Assembly (NCBI GenBank): GCA_900239685.1
Contig: OENT01000013.1
Span: forward strand, 62,001 to 126,000
Length of the DNA: 64,000 nucleotides
Source: Rotaria macrura
Lineage: Eukaryota; Rotifera; Eurotatoria; Philodinida; Philodinidae
Direction: 5' to 3'
The notes under the pieces were generated by a model. That model was not told the origin of the DNA. It was given only the letters and a program-made list of their open reading frames with translations, and made no database searches. Positions 23,001 to 34,680 of the stretch are shown here, piece by piece (within the stretch, counting starts at the first letter, position 1; each line of letters starts with the position of its first letter). A program made the position numbers and the translations under genes.

Positions 23001-25679
23001 GCATAGAACATTCGAAACATAAATTAGACTAGAAAGGATATTGACATCAACACAAGTATTCTATTTCTTGTGAATAATGATAGAATGTAATCGATCTCTG
23101 TAGAGAACTACGTTCAAAAGTACTTAGTTCAATCTACTTCTACTAGTATTTCAATGTATACTTATTACTACTTTTCGAATTCATTCGATGTTATCTCTAT
23201 CAACCAGGGAGTTTACAATGGCAGAAATCGAGCATTTTGTTGATCCGATGGACAAATCTCATCCAAAATTCGAAACTGTTGCTCACCTAGAAATTCAACT
23301 GTATTCAGCTATTAATCAAATTAACTGTGAATCGGCTCAATTAGTACAATTGGATGAAGCTGTGCGTTCAAAATTGATCAACAATGAAACCCTAGCTTAT
23401 TTTATCGGTCGCATCTATTTATTTTTAATCAAAGTTGGTATTGATCAACATCGAATTCGTTTTCGTCAACATATGAGTAATGAAATGGCTCACTATGCTT
23501 GCGATTGTTGGGATGCCGAATGTTATATAAGCTATGGTTGGATCGAATGTGTCGGCTGTGCAGATCGATCATGTTACGATTTAACGCAACATACTGAATT
23601 CAGTGATCACCGACTTGTAGCAGAACGACCACTACCTTCTCCTAAGAAAATTCAAGTTGCTAGAAAAAACCTAAATACTAGAATGATCGGTCAAGTTTTT
23701 CGTAAGGATTCTTCAATAATAACTGAATATTTACAAAATTTATCGGACAAAGAAGCTCAAATTTTAAATGAAAAACTTCAACAACGGTAATAAGAGAATA
23801 CACTTCAATAAAAATGATTATTCTTTTTTTTTAGTGATCAAAACATAATGATTGACAACAGAGAATTCATTCTTACGAAATCAATGTTTACATTGCAATC
23901 CAGTGAAAAAATAGTTCAAGGTAAACGTCTCTTTATCACATTGCATATCTCATTGAATAATATTTTATGATTAGTTGAAGAATTCGTACCATCAGTTATT
24001 GAGCCGACCTTTGGTTTCGGTCGTATTATCTATACTATGTTAGAACATAACTTCAAAGTTCGTCCGGAAGATGAACAACGAAAGGTATATACATATTTCT
24101 TATTAATTTTACATACATGCATTAGATGTCATAAAATATTCTCTGCATCGATCTATTTCATTTGAAGACTCCAGAAAAAAATATCACGTTTTCTATGAAC
24201 AACGTATGTTAAATCAAAAATACGAACAATCACTAAAGAAGCAATTCATCGACCTATAAAAATAGCAGAGATTATATGTATCTATTCATTATTCAGTTCT
24301 GTTCCGAGCATGTAGTCACAACTCTGAAAAGTCGCACTATGTAACTTGGCAGAGGTGAAAATTCCATAGATGATAAATTCTATATGGAAAGGGGAAGTTG
24401 TCGATTTCCGATTTTGCATTGTGGCCATGAGTACAATGCCATGAAGCACACCTTGCATGCGACAATTAGAGCTTGTTGGATCTTCATAAGAATGAACGAT
24501 AGAAACAGTAGGAAGATTTTTTTTATTTAGATGGGTTCGTTCTATGAACTTGCAATAGGATTGATCGGATTGGTAAAAAACTGAGCTGCCGTTCCAATAT
24601 GTTTTACTTATTTGCCTTGGATATTGGATAACAATAGTAATTGGTGGAGTAAAGATCTGTATGAACATAGGCTTTTTTTAGATGATGAAAATATCGTTGC
24701 TAGTCTGAACTACAAATAATGCAAATTTTTCATTTATCAAGTTCTGTAAGAATGAATGATTCCCTCTAATAACTAAATATCGAACATCCACGTTCGAAAA
24801 GAATCGATGATCATAATTGTTTACACCCAGTCCTATATTTTACTTTTTGGAAGTTTGATACATTTAACTTGATTAGAACTTCGCTCAATGCCTGCGATAG
24901 GTATTCATTGAGTCACGTTTGAAAATTATGGAATGACAAGATTTAGAAAGAGAAAGTACGTACGCATCATTCGAATCTCGAGTAACTACTGAATATGTAA
25001 AATAGATAATTATTATTTCAAACATTGTGATCGATTTTATTGGTTAAGATATGGTAGATTCGAGTTAAGAAGTGAAATTTTTCTTGGATCAGGATCCAAA
25101 TAAAAGAAATACGTCCATGTATTTGTAATAATTAATTTCACTATTGTTTTAGTATTTCACATTACAACCGTCTATTGCACCATATAAATGTGCTATTCTA
25201 CCATTGAGTGGTAATGCTGAATTCAAACCATTCGTGAAGCAAATATGTACGTTTTTTATATACAAACATGTAAATGTTCTCCATTAATTTTGAAACAATT
25301 ATATTTAGCTAATCTGTTGACTCAAATGAGTATTTCACATAAAATAGAAACAAGTGGTGCTAATATTGGTAGGCGTTATGCACGTTGTGATGAAATAGCT
25401 ATTCCATACGCAATTACAATTGATTTCGATACTTTAACTCAACCACATTCCATAGCATTCCGTGAATTGGATTCATTAAAGCAACTACGTATTCAAGTAC
25501 TTGTCGACATCGCTTTGGAAAATTTTCTTATGAGTTACTATACATTTCTTTTTTAGATTGATGAAATTGCATCTGTTCTTCATAATCTTTCAACAGAAAA
25601 AATAACCTGGAATGAAATATCGAACTTGTATCCTACGTTTACCGAACAGCAAACGAAAAGATTAGAAAATATCGATTAA
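20080..25679 (+). CDS. GARS1: Glycyl-tRNA synthetase
   Basis: This class II aminoacyl-tRNA synthetase charges tRNA-Gly. Eleven exons join in frame to 626 residues: 20080-20312, 20368-20456, 20511-20593, 20638-20783, 20844-20993, 23208-23786, 23835-23920, 23975-24084, 25153-25246, 25309-25496 and 25557-25679. Recognisable blocks are [20 protein letters not shown] near the N-terminus, [11 protein letters not shown], motif 2 in [49 protein letters not shown], motif 3 in [13 protein letters not shown], and the anticodon-binding domain with [11 protein letters not shown] and TIDFDT. It lacks the N-terminal WHEP domain and any clear mitochondrial leader, so it looks cytosolic; an alternative upstream start was not seen. 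Eight introns are 44-62 bp, but introns 5 (2214 bp) and 8 (1068 bp) are far larger. Exon 3 could instead end six bases earlier at a GC donor. Confidence 0.95.
20994..23207 (+). other. Oversized intron 5 of glycyl-tRNA synthetase
   Basis: A 2.2-kb intron bounded by GTAAGT and CCAG in a gene whose small introns are 44-62 bp. The flanking exons meet exactly inside the conserved LRVREFTMAE segment. No transposon ends, ORF or RNA gene was recognised inside, so an old, decayed insertion is possible but not shown. Confidence 0.7.
24282..24668 (-). other. Unassigned 128-codon open frame inside GARS intron 8
   Basis: An open frame on the strand opposite to the host gene. It contains several Cys residues and no family motif I recognise, and it begins [15 protein letters not shown]. 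At this base composition one frame of this length is expected by chance somewhere in a window of this size, so it may be noise. It could also be an exon remnant of inserted DNA that enlarged the intron. Confidence 0.2.
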
Positions 25680-25712
25680 AGAAAAAAACCATTAATCTTT
25701 TTTCCAAGGCAA

Positions 25713-25718
25713 AATAAA
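25713..25718 (+). terminator. Polyadenylation signal of glycyl-tRNA synthetase
   Basis: AATAAA 34 bp after the stop codon. Confidence 0.7.
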
Positions 25719-26699
25719 ATTGTAAGAAAGGAAAAGAATGGAAATAAAGTAATGATTCAATGAATGTACGAAGAACAGTTGGTGCCCATAGAGCATAAAG
25801 AAAAAAGAATAACGACAATTATCATGACAGACATTTCGTTTTGTCTTTTAACTTTCAGTTTGATCTGTTTCTTTTCAAGGCAGATTAAATTTTTGATGTT
25901 GAATGGTTAACACATTGAAGTTATCAGGTAGGACAATAAAACGACATGATTGATATACGAGAGAAACTTCATTGGTGAATAGAAAATATCGAGTTTTATT
26001 ATTCCATGTAAACCTTGATGTGTGTTGCTGTTTGTCCTTTGATTGAGTATTATTTATTTTTCTAAGAAGTACTCTATTTTATGAGTACTCCAATTTTGTC
26101 GATTTAAATAATACAAAATTTGTGAGCATAACTGCATGATTGCATAATTCATATTATTACTAATGTTTAACTATGCAAGGGATAAATCGATACGGTTATA
26201 TTATGAAAGTGCCGTGTATACAGAACAGCTGCAATGATTTACTAAAATATTTGAATCAAATCTTATCAAGTTCTTTCTTGAACATATAACTCAATTGAAA
26301 TCCTATGAGTATCGTGTTCATATTAATTAAAAGCTATCAGATTTTGTGGGTCGAGCAAAATAATAGTATCATTTTCTTTTTACAGATTATGAAATACGAA
26401 TAAGTTGTGATATACTTTTCCTCTATCTCTGTGTCACTCTTCAAAAGTTCATCTAAGTCTTTAAAGATTAAAAGAAAAATATATATATATATATATTCCT
26501 ATCCTTTGGTTCATATAGAAACAAATCATAAACGCCTAGCACATATTCGTGCTGGATTTAAAATAAATATTTTCTCAGTCAAAAAATTGATTATTTTATT
26601 GTATCGTACTAGAAACGCACTTTAAATGATTTTCTAACACTTTTTGAGGTACATATGATGAGATAGTCAATCATGGTGTACGCACTTATCGATGGATGA
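25719..26699. other. Intergenic stretch
   Basis: AT-rich DNA with a short TA run near 26479-26495; no gene was recognised. Confidence 0.4.
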
Positions 26700-27760
26700 A
26701 AGATTTCTATTGACAGACATTTAACTTAATCCGCATTTTCATATTTGATCATTACAATCAATTTTATTGAAAAGAAATATTATTCGATCATTGTTGTGTT
26801 TACATTGGCATTTGTTTCTTTTTTTTATCAACATCACTATTCGGCTTGTCCACGTAACTGTCACTTTCGCTGCTAAAGTTTTTGAAAAACGTTTTTTCGA
26901 AATGAACCAATCTCGATACATCATTAGATGCAGTTTTTGGCGCTGATTACGAATCTAATATTCATTGTTTAAAACAATCGCTTTTTCGCACCCATAACGG
27001 TGTTTTAAATTTTTGAAAACGTGTATTTTTAATTTTTCAAGGGAAAAATGTTTTTGAAGAAGTCTGATTATTGTACCATTCGATGCAGTATTTGATTCTC
27101 TACAAAATAGTCTATTTATTTTTAACTTTCTCTCCCGAACACAACTTTTACATTGCTGTAGATTTGTCAACTTCCCATACTAATAACGAGCTTTCGCTTC
27201 GTTGTAGCAACTTGATTTTTTGAACAGAGGTTATATGTAGACAAGGGNCCAAGTGCTGTAAAAAATAAATCGATCTGAGCACGTTAAGTGACCCAAAATT
27301 GATCGACAAAAAAGGTGTCACAGCGTTACGTTTTCTTTTTACATTTTTTGTATCAATAACGAGAGCTAGGAGAAATTTTTTTTACCATTGGATAGCTCGT
27401 TTTATGCTCTACAAAATTGGTTCTAGAACTACCTTAATTGGAGACTGTCGTTCGCAGGGAATTTGCACATGAGACAGAGCAGTGAAAACTCATGGGCCTT
27501 TTATGTCACAGTGTTACGTGACTATAAACTATTTCTAAAAACTCTAAAGTTCAACCAAAAAACATCAAATTCAGAGCACAGATAGAACTCGCCGAGCTGC
27601 ATCTAATGGCGTTTGAATAAACTTTCCAGCTATCATACTTTTCGAGATATTTCAGAAACAAATTGCCAAAACGTCACAGCGTTACGCTTGGACAAGCCGT
27701 ATTCTAAAATCTCTACAATATTATTAGAAAATAACAAACAGATTACTTGAGTCTTGGATG
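26700..27760. repeat. Degenerate internally repetitive block
   Basis: The motif GTCACAG(C/T)GTTACG occurs three times, at 27317-27330, 27505-27518 and 27673-27686 (spacing 188 and 168 bp). Related phrases also recur: CATT(A/C)GATGCAGT at about 26924 and 27081, CATCTAATGGCG at 27600, and TCTACAAAAT at about 27101 and 27407. This suggests an old repeat built of diverged units of about 150-190 bp. Two open frames on the minus strand (26739-26924 and 26955-27170) share this sequence and look like by-products. One undetermined base (N) lies at 27247. The family is not known to me. Confidence 0.5.
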
Positions 27761-27780
27761 TATCATTGTGTATACGATTA

Positions 27781-28149
27781 GGAGTAGCACTTGACCTTGA
27801 AAACACTTTAATTCAAGTGATTTACTTTAACTTTATTTTTTAAAGTTAAAGAAACTTTCTTTTTTATGACTATCACTACCCGAACTGGTTCATTGAGGTT
27901 CGCTAGAATAAATACCTACAACGTATTGGACGCGAAAAAGAATGAAAAATAAAGTAGTTTCAAAAGACATAAAACTTGAAGATTAAATTATAAAGTCGTT
28001 TTAAATTGCTTTATTTTTCATTTTTTTTGTCGTGTTATATGTTGCAGAAGGTCTAACTGGCATCAATCAATCAGCCACGGTAGTTATAAGCATAAAAAAG
28101 AAAAATCACTTTAACTTTAACATTTTAAGTTAAGTTAAAGTGCAACCCC
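27781..28149. mobile_element. MITE with TA target duplication (369 bp)
   Basis: The ends are an inverted pair: GGAGTAGCACTTGACCTT on the left and, reverse-complemented, GGGGTTGCACTTTAACTT on the right. Both are flanked by TA (27779-27780 and 28150-28151). Further TTTAACTTTAA and TTAAAGTTAAA palindromes lie just inside, and a second inner inverted pair (ATGAAAAATAAAG near 27942, CTTTATTTTTCAT near 28010) lies deeper. No coding capacity is present. The TA duplication and short inverted ends fit a non-autonomous Tc1/mariner-type element. Confidence 0.75.
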
Positions 28150-28722
28150 TATATGCGATCCAAGTATGAGAATATTAGAATCACAAATAGTATATTCTCA
28201 AGCATTTCAAAGATAGTAATGGAATGTTTCCGAAGAATTCATAGCTGCACATAATATTCGTTGCGAAAACTGATTCAATTCATCCGATAATATCATATGA
28301 AAAATTGTCTGAAACAAATAGAATATTTTCTTATTAACAGAAATCTCATTGATAAATAAAATTTTTTATTTTTTTTTGTCGTTATAAAGATGCATATTCC
28401 AACAGATTTGATCGATGTCTTACATTGAAATAAAGAAATAAAGTTTTCTTGCTCACTCCTTACACACCATGTAACAACTGCCTTGTGATTATTAAAAATT
28501 GTCTGCATAGTAATTTATATTATAATTATAATGTTGATGGAGTTTGCACTAAACGGTTTTTACTCTTTATGTATTTAAGAACGTAGATTAATATGAAAAG
28601 TCTCGTTTTTCTTTCTTGCTCGAGACTCATATTAAACAAAAACGTGTACATTCAATCGAAAGTCATTAGAAGTAAATCATAGTTACACACAGAAGAATAC
28701 ATTTGAAGACGTTGGAGAACAA
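28150..28722. other. Gene-free stretch, upstream of 28723 gene
   Basis: No gene is seen. The end of it is probably the promoter and 5' leader of the following gene. Confidence 0.4.
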
Positions 28723-29810
28723 ATGATGTCACAACAGCTTGAACGCACACGAGAACGACGAAATGGTTTGATTGAGGCATCTAAATCATGGACAAACACT
28801 GAGACATCAAGTCAAAGTAATAATTATAATCAATTGGTTGAACGTGTTCGAGAACTTGAAAATGAAATCGTGCCCGATCGAAATCTTAATCAGATATCTC
28901 CAGCGTATTCATCAATTTCATCTTTAACACCATGTTCCACCGTCAATGGATTTGGTATGTCTAACTTTCCATACTCCATGAGCTTTCCGATTGGTTTACT
29001 ATCACCGAACTCATCAGTGCCAACACAGACGTTGAGTCTATCATCGAAAGTTCTTGAGCGTGCTCATGAAATTCCTGAAAGGTTAGATAATACAACGAAT
29101 CTAATACTGTATTCTCTTCGATGTGTTGATTGATTTAATCTAGATTTTGGATTCATTGGCAAGAAAAACAAATGAAAAATCGAATAGAAAAACTCGAATC
29201 CATTAAAATTCGATTACAGAGTCCCAATGAGATTAATCTAACAATAGAAAATCGAGAAACAACTGATTCAATAGATCCTACTGCATCAAAATACGTTAGT
29301 CCTCCTCACTCAGCCACGTTCGAAACAATCATTCCAACGGTTATTGATAATAGAACAACCTCACCATCTATCAATGGTTGTATTTCATTTAATTTCGATC
29401 AAAGATCAATCGATACAGTCAATGCATGTAATCCAAATCTTATCACTACATCGTCACTGATGAAATCAACGACATCATCCAGTACATCGGTGCAAAAACC
29501 ACAATCAACACTCGATCGTTCTCGTTTAAAAATATTCTTACCATATTCTTATATTAATACGCCAGAACGAACAAAATTTTCCAAAACAATATCAGAGAAA
29601 AAAAACGAACTGAAAGATTGTTTAATTCAAACAATATCATCGGCTAGTAGTATGGAAGATGTAGTACTGATGGATACAGAAGTTAATCTTACATTACTTT
29701 TAAGAGAAAATCAAGAACAATCAACTCCATTATTATTTTCCAAAGTTATTATTAATCGTACTATTGAATTTCAATCATTATCATCGAAAAAGAAAGATCC
29801 CTCAATCTAA
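28723..29810 (+). CDS. Ser/Thr-rich protein with a coiled-coil-like segment, unknown function
   Basis: I do not recognise the family. Two exons, 28723-29081 and 29144-29810, are joined by a 62-bp intron (GTTAGA..CTAG) and give 341 residues. The first ~45 residues are charged and helical (QQLERTRERR and VERVRELENEI). A Ser/Pro-rich stretch follows. Then comes a second charged helical part that spans the splice junction (VLERAHEIPER joined to FWIHWQEKQMKNRIEKLE). The rest is Ser/Thr-rich and low in complexity. No signal peptide or membrane segment is visible. The in-frame junction and the sustained coding composition on both sides make a real gene likely. It could be a lineage-specific cytoskeletal or nuclear protein, but nothing in the sequence shows a role. 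Confidence 0.7.
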
Positions 29811-31005
29811 ACCATGGAAAAACTACCAACCAATGATCAAAGGATAATCTAAAAGTATTGTACAGTATTTTATATCAAACTTGTATTACTTTCATCGTCT
29901 CAAAAGTCTCATGTAACAACCATAATAGAACAAGAGGACTAGAAATCTAACACTTGAATGAGAATCGATTACTAGCCATGATCATTTTTTTATCTCTCTG
30001 TAATAGATCTGTTATGGAACTAGTGACAAACAAGTTAGATCAATGAAGAATTCATCCATTTTGTTCGAACGCTCTTATGAATTAATTCTCTAACAGTTCT
30101 TTTGTAATGCAAGTTCTATGATCTTTGAACTTATTCTTACTTAAAATTCTTTCTAGTTGACTTGTACGCAAGCAACAGGTAAGTTTTCATCATAAATAAC
30201 TTTTGATGTTTATCTATAAAATAAAATGTGCTTATGAAACCGTACGGAATAGTTTCAAATCAATTTTAATAAAAAACCTTCGAAATAATTTCATTCTAGA
30301 AACCTAATATTTTCATCACAATTCAATTAAGAAATGTCCTTAGGACCTGAGGCAATTCTTAAAACATATTTTTTTAATTTAAAAACAAATTCCACAGACA
30401 CATATGTATCAAGAAGAAAAATACCTTTAACATTTACTGTTAAGAGTAATAACCTAACGACAAGCTGCAATATGATTTGTTTTTTCAAGCATAACAGTAC
30501 TAATCATAAACGAAAACTAATTAACGAGAATTTTCAATAGGTCTCATTACTTCCAATGAGAGAACATAGTAAAATAACAAGAGTTACAGAATACTTTCAA
30601 TAATTCATGCTCACTATTAGCAAGACACATGTCATTTATCATTTTGTGGCAACAGATTGAACTTATTCATTCAAAACTAATGCATAGAAACAAACAACAT
30701 TCAGGTTAGAAATGAAAAGGTGAAAAAAAAGAATCCATCAAGTATTCATAAACAACAACCGCCTGGAGGAGAAGGGATTTATTTTTTTGAATTAGTTTTT
30801 GCCTCTCAATATGCTTTCTATTTTTCTCTCATGTCAATAAACACAAGAGAACAATGGACAAGAAAAAAAATTCATTTTTAAGATAAATATTAGCAGATCA
30901 TTGACGAAAACAAAAAATACGTAGACGGTACACTTCTCCTATCAGTTTTCTTTTTATGTTACAGAAATTCATTTGACTCGCATACTGTTTTCTCTGTTAC
31001 AGTTA
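29811..31005. other. Intergenic stretch
   Basis: AT-rich DNA; a 68-codon frame at 30334-30540 has no supporting feature. GTTACAG at about 31000 could be the acceptor of a 5'UTR intron of the next gene. Confidence 0.4.
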
Positions 31006-31030
31006 CAACAACAACAACAACAACAACAAA
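31006..31030 (+). repeat. (CAA)n run in the 5' leader
   Basis: Eight CAA units directly before the start codon region of the next gene, probably in its 5'UTR. Unstructured CAA leaders are known to favour scanning by ribosomes; that is general knowledge, not shown here. Confidence 0.7.
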
Positions 31031-31037
31031 ATTAATC

Positions 31038-32406
31038 ATGACAGATGAACATAGTTCTAGTAAAAGTCCGATCTCTTCGAATTCTGATTCGAAGAAAAAA
31101 GAAAGTATTCGAGTATTTGTTTCTCGAAAACGTTTATCGCATAGCCTTTTCCATAAATCTGCACCATCGAAATTACACACCATGGAACAATTAACTTCGA
31201 CAATAGAAAAAAATTTAAACACAAATAAGAAAAATGGTCGGAACAATAAAAATATTATTGTTGTTAATTATAAACCAATTTTTATGCATCCAAGTCAACG
31301 AAAATCAACAGAAACAAAATCTACTCGAACAGCTGCTTCAACGAAAGATACTAATATTTCATCAGTCAATCGAAATAATCAACAACCTATTCCGACAACA
31401 ATACTCATTTCAGATGATTCATCCTCTCATTCAAAAACAAGTCATATTCCAGATGGAGAATCATTTTCATCTGATATACCTGATATTGAAGATCCATTGA
31501 TGTTTATCGAAATGATGTATCAACAATTATTTACTGAAGATGGAAAACTGCGTAGTGGGGTCGAACCAACATTTTTAGCAAGTCATGTGAAAGAAATCGT
31601 AGCACATTCACGAAGAAATTCAATGATACGAAGAGATTCACGAACATCAAATGTTCATCAAGAGAAACGTTTATTGACACCAACAAATTATCCGATGTCT
31701 TCGAGACGGACATCTTTATCATTACCCTGTTCTTTAAGTAAGACACTTAATAAGGAAGAAAACGAAGAAGAATTTCCTACACTATTGGAAACACGTCGAA
31801 CTTCTAATGCATCGAGAAGGTAAGAAAAGTAATAATGATGTTTTGATTTCAAATGTTATTTCTTTCGTTTGAACAAGTTCAAAAAGATCGAATATGGAAC
31901 ATGTTGAGTCTCATCTTCAACAACTTCAAGAATTTTTCAATTCCTGTTCTCCTCATCAAAGGTTAGCAGCAAAAAATCAAACAACTGTTAATCATCATCC
32001 TAGTTATCGTTCATCTATTGACGATACAGACGATGAAGATTTCGATACATTCGCTGATTCAAATTCTGCTCTGAAAACAGTTCGTACATCACTAAACGCA
32101 AGTACGGATGATGATATCACTCATGCTGATTCAAAACTTTTATCATCATCTGGTTATCAATCATTAGAATCACCAAAAATGTTCACTTACAACATCTACA
32201 AAGAAAATGATCATCAACATTGTCCAAATTGTAACCCAATGCCAAACAAAATTATCACAATGCCAACAATATCATCAAATATGATTCAACCAATACGAGA
32301 TATATTAATGAGATGTTTCAATTTTGTTTTTATTTCAAAAAATATTCTTCTTCTACCTTTATGCATTTTTCTTCTACGCCAACGGCAAATGGCAATACAT
32401 TTTTAG
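31038..32406 (+). CDS. Probable tail-anchored, Ser-rich protein of unknown function
   Basis: Two exons, 31038-31819 and 31878-32406, join in frame across a 58-bp intron (GTAAGA..CAAG) to give 436 residues. The N-terminal half is Ser/Lys/Asn-rich and disordered. A more conserved-looking block runs from IPDIEDPLMFIEMMYQQLF to the basic RRNSMIRRDSR, which carries RRxS-type phosphosite patterns. Another helical piece follows the splice (NMEHVESHLQQLQEFF), then an acidic DDTDDEDFDTF. A short Cys pair (CPNCNP) lies near the end. The last ~20 residues before the tail form one hydrophobic segment (FNFVFISKNILLLPLCIFLL) followed by a basic tail, which suggests a C-terminal membrane anchor facing the cytosol. 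I cannot name the family. The anchor prediction depends on this last exon having no further splice. Confidence 0.7.
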
Positions 32407-34065
32407 AAGAAAAACAAAAGAAAATATGTCACAAGTTCTTCGCTGTCCAAGACATGAACTCTGTTATTATTTCTATCGCAAAGCTGTAAATTTTCTTTCG
32501 TATCATATATAGACACGAACAAACGAAACATCAATATTAGTACTGCCATTCATGTACCTATTTCTTCAATTATTTTCTTCATGCGTCTTGATTGAAAATG
32601 TTCTTATAGATTAATACGTAATATATTTGTAGCAAAGCTTACATCATTCGTTACTACGAAGAAGATTTGTCTCGAATTTTTTTAAAAAGAATATCTAAGA
32701 CTAGGATAGTATGCCATTTGATGAAAATAATTGATATTATACAAAATAAATTTTATTGTTTCGATTTCTGAATTATGACTTCTAAGGAAATTTAATTGAA
32801 ACAAAAGCGTCAGTTATTATTTGTTAGAGATCAATGAAATGATTAACATACAATTAGTGATTGATGGTATACTTTTGATGTAGATTAACAATGATTCATC
32901 GATCTTCAGGCTAGAAAAATATTTAAAAATCTAACCGATATCGTTTCTCTCCTAGCTCATTGATTATGAATGAACATAGTTCAGTAGTACGAATGTCATT
33001 TTTATCTTTCAATAGTGAACACTCGTTTATATTGTTAAGTGAAGACATGAATAATATTTGTCCAGTCAAATAAATTCTTTGGAAGTCGAACTAATTAATT
33101 TAAAATCATTAACTATATATCATGTTCATCAACCGAGCTATTCGATATTATCGATGTATACCTATTTTCATACTCATCATGGTTGATTAATGTATTTCAA
33201 ATACAAAGCGAGAGAAGGAGCGAGAGAAAGTGCTATTATATAAATTTATAAGTAATCTTATGAAAAATTCATCGATACAAATATTGTTAAGTATAACACT
33301 TAGAGATATAGAATGGTGATTAGGTAGTTCAAAATCACTCTAGCATATGTTACACGTATTTCTAATGTCATATACTCAGTCAGACATTCATCGTTCGATG
33401 TGAAGCGATAAGTTTTATATTAATGATATAGATTTTGATATCGGTGAAGATTTCGATATTTAACTAAATTCTTATAATGAATGAAAAAAAATATGAGAAT
33501 TAACTCACTAGCAAGTGAACGGGAATAAAGTCAATCTCTCACCATTAATTACAATAAACGATTTTCGATCTTTAGTAATAGAAAATTAGTTTCAAAACAG
33601 ATCTTAGATATATTATTTCTATTTCTGATTTGTATACACGGAGTATGCTTGCAAGAAGATTTCGACGAGAAGTAAAATGAACAATTTTATTTTCAATTTA
33701 ATATAAATTTCGTATCATACCTTTTAACAATTTCTAATGCCTGACGTTTTGTCTATTTGAAATCTGATATTTTTAACATCACAGTTCATATTAGAGAGAA
33801 TATTATTGCCAAAGTGTTGCTTACACTTGCACCTTGTCTTCGGAAAAAAAACTCTGATTTTTATATATAGGTGAGGTTCATTCGTTTGAATACATAACTT
33901 ACGTTCTATCGAAAGATTGCAGCTTTGAATAATATTTTTACCGCCATTTATTCTTAGTGAAGCTAGTTGAAAGATTAAAACACAGTTATTCAACGAAAAT
34001 TTTATTTTTATAAGCGCAATATTGGAAAAATATAATAGTAATGATGATAATAATAACAAAGAAAA
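32407..34065. other. Intergenic stretch between convergent genes
   Basis: The region between the plus-strand 31038 gene and the minus-strand RS-rich gene. A 111-codon minus frame at 33724-34059 shows no family features and is probably chance or 3'UTR. Confidence 0.4.
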
Positions 34066-34680
34066 CTACCAGCTAGGTCCGACTGGAGGCATGAATGGTG
34101 AACCAGCACGAGGTTGTATTGGTGGAATATAAGAAAATGGTGGAACATTCATATAGGGCATTCCAGGACCAGTAAATGGTGAACCACGTCCACGACGTTG
34201 ATCATCACTACTTGATGGTGATCGACTACGACGACCGCGTGACTTGGATCGATGACGAGATGAATGACGTGAGCGGGAGCGAGGTCTACTATATCCACCA
34301 CTACCAAAATGATTTGGATCCGAAAATAAAGGCGGTTGTCCGAGAGGAAATGGCATCGGTTGATTGTTGAATCCAGGAAGGGGCATCATGGGACCATTAT
34401 AACTTGGTCCAAATGGACTGTTCATTGAAGATGGAGGAAAGCCTGTAGGAGGAAATGCAGCGCCAGGCATAACCTGATTTACTGGAAATGGTCCACTAGT
34501 ATTAAAATATCCTTGATGATTACCAAATTGTCCATAACCTGGTTGAGGTAACGGACCTGAAAACGGAGACATCATACTGTTTTCAAAAGCATTTCCACCA
34601 AATGGATTCCTAGAACATAAACAAATATATTTTATAACAATTGCATGTATATTTTTTTTCTCGACATCTTTTACTTACAT
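34066..34680 (-). CDS. Pro/Gly-rich protein with an Arg-Ser segment; start codon split by an intron
   Basis: The family is not recognised. The main exon is 34609-34066. Its first base is preceded by a good acceptor (TTCTAG). The donor GTAAGT at 34678 follows the bases AT (34680-34679), so splicing would build the start codon as AT|G, followed by NPFGGNAFENSMMSPF, giving 181 residues. An internal Met at 34575 is the alternative start. The protein is rich in Pro, Gly, Phe and Met, with an RS block in the middle (SRPRSRSRHSSRHRSKSRGR, then RSRSPSSSDDQRRGRG), and ends MPPVGPSW. RS-rich, low-complexity proteins of this type often bind RNA or splicing factors, but no RRM or other folded domain is visible here. 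Strong bias over 170 codons on one strand supports real coding. Confidence 0.65.
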
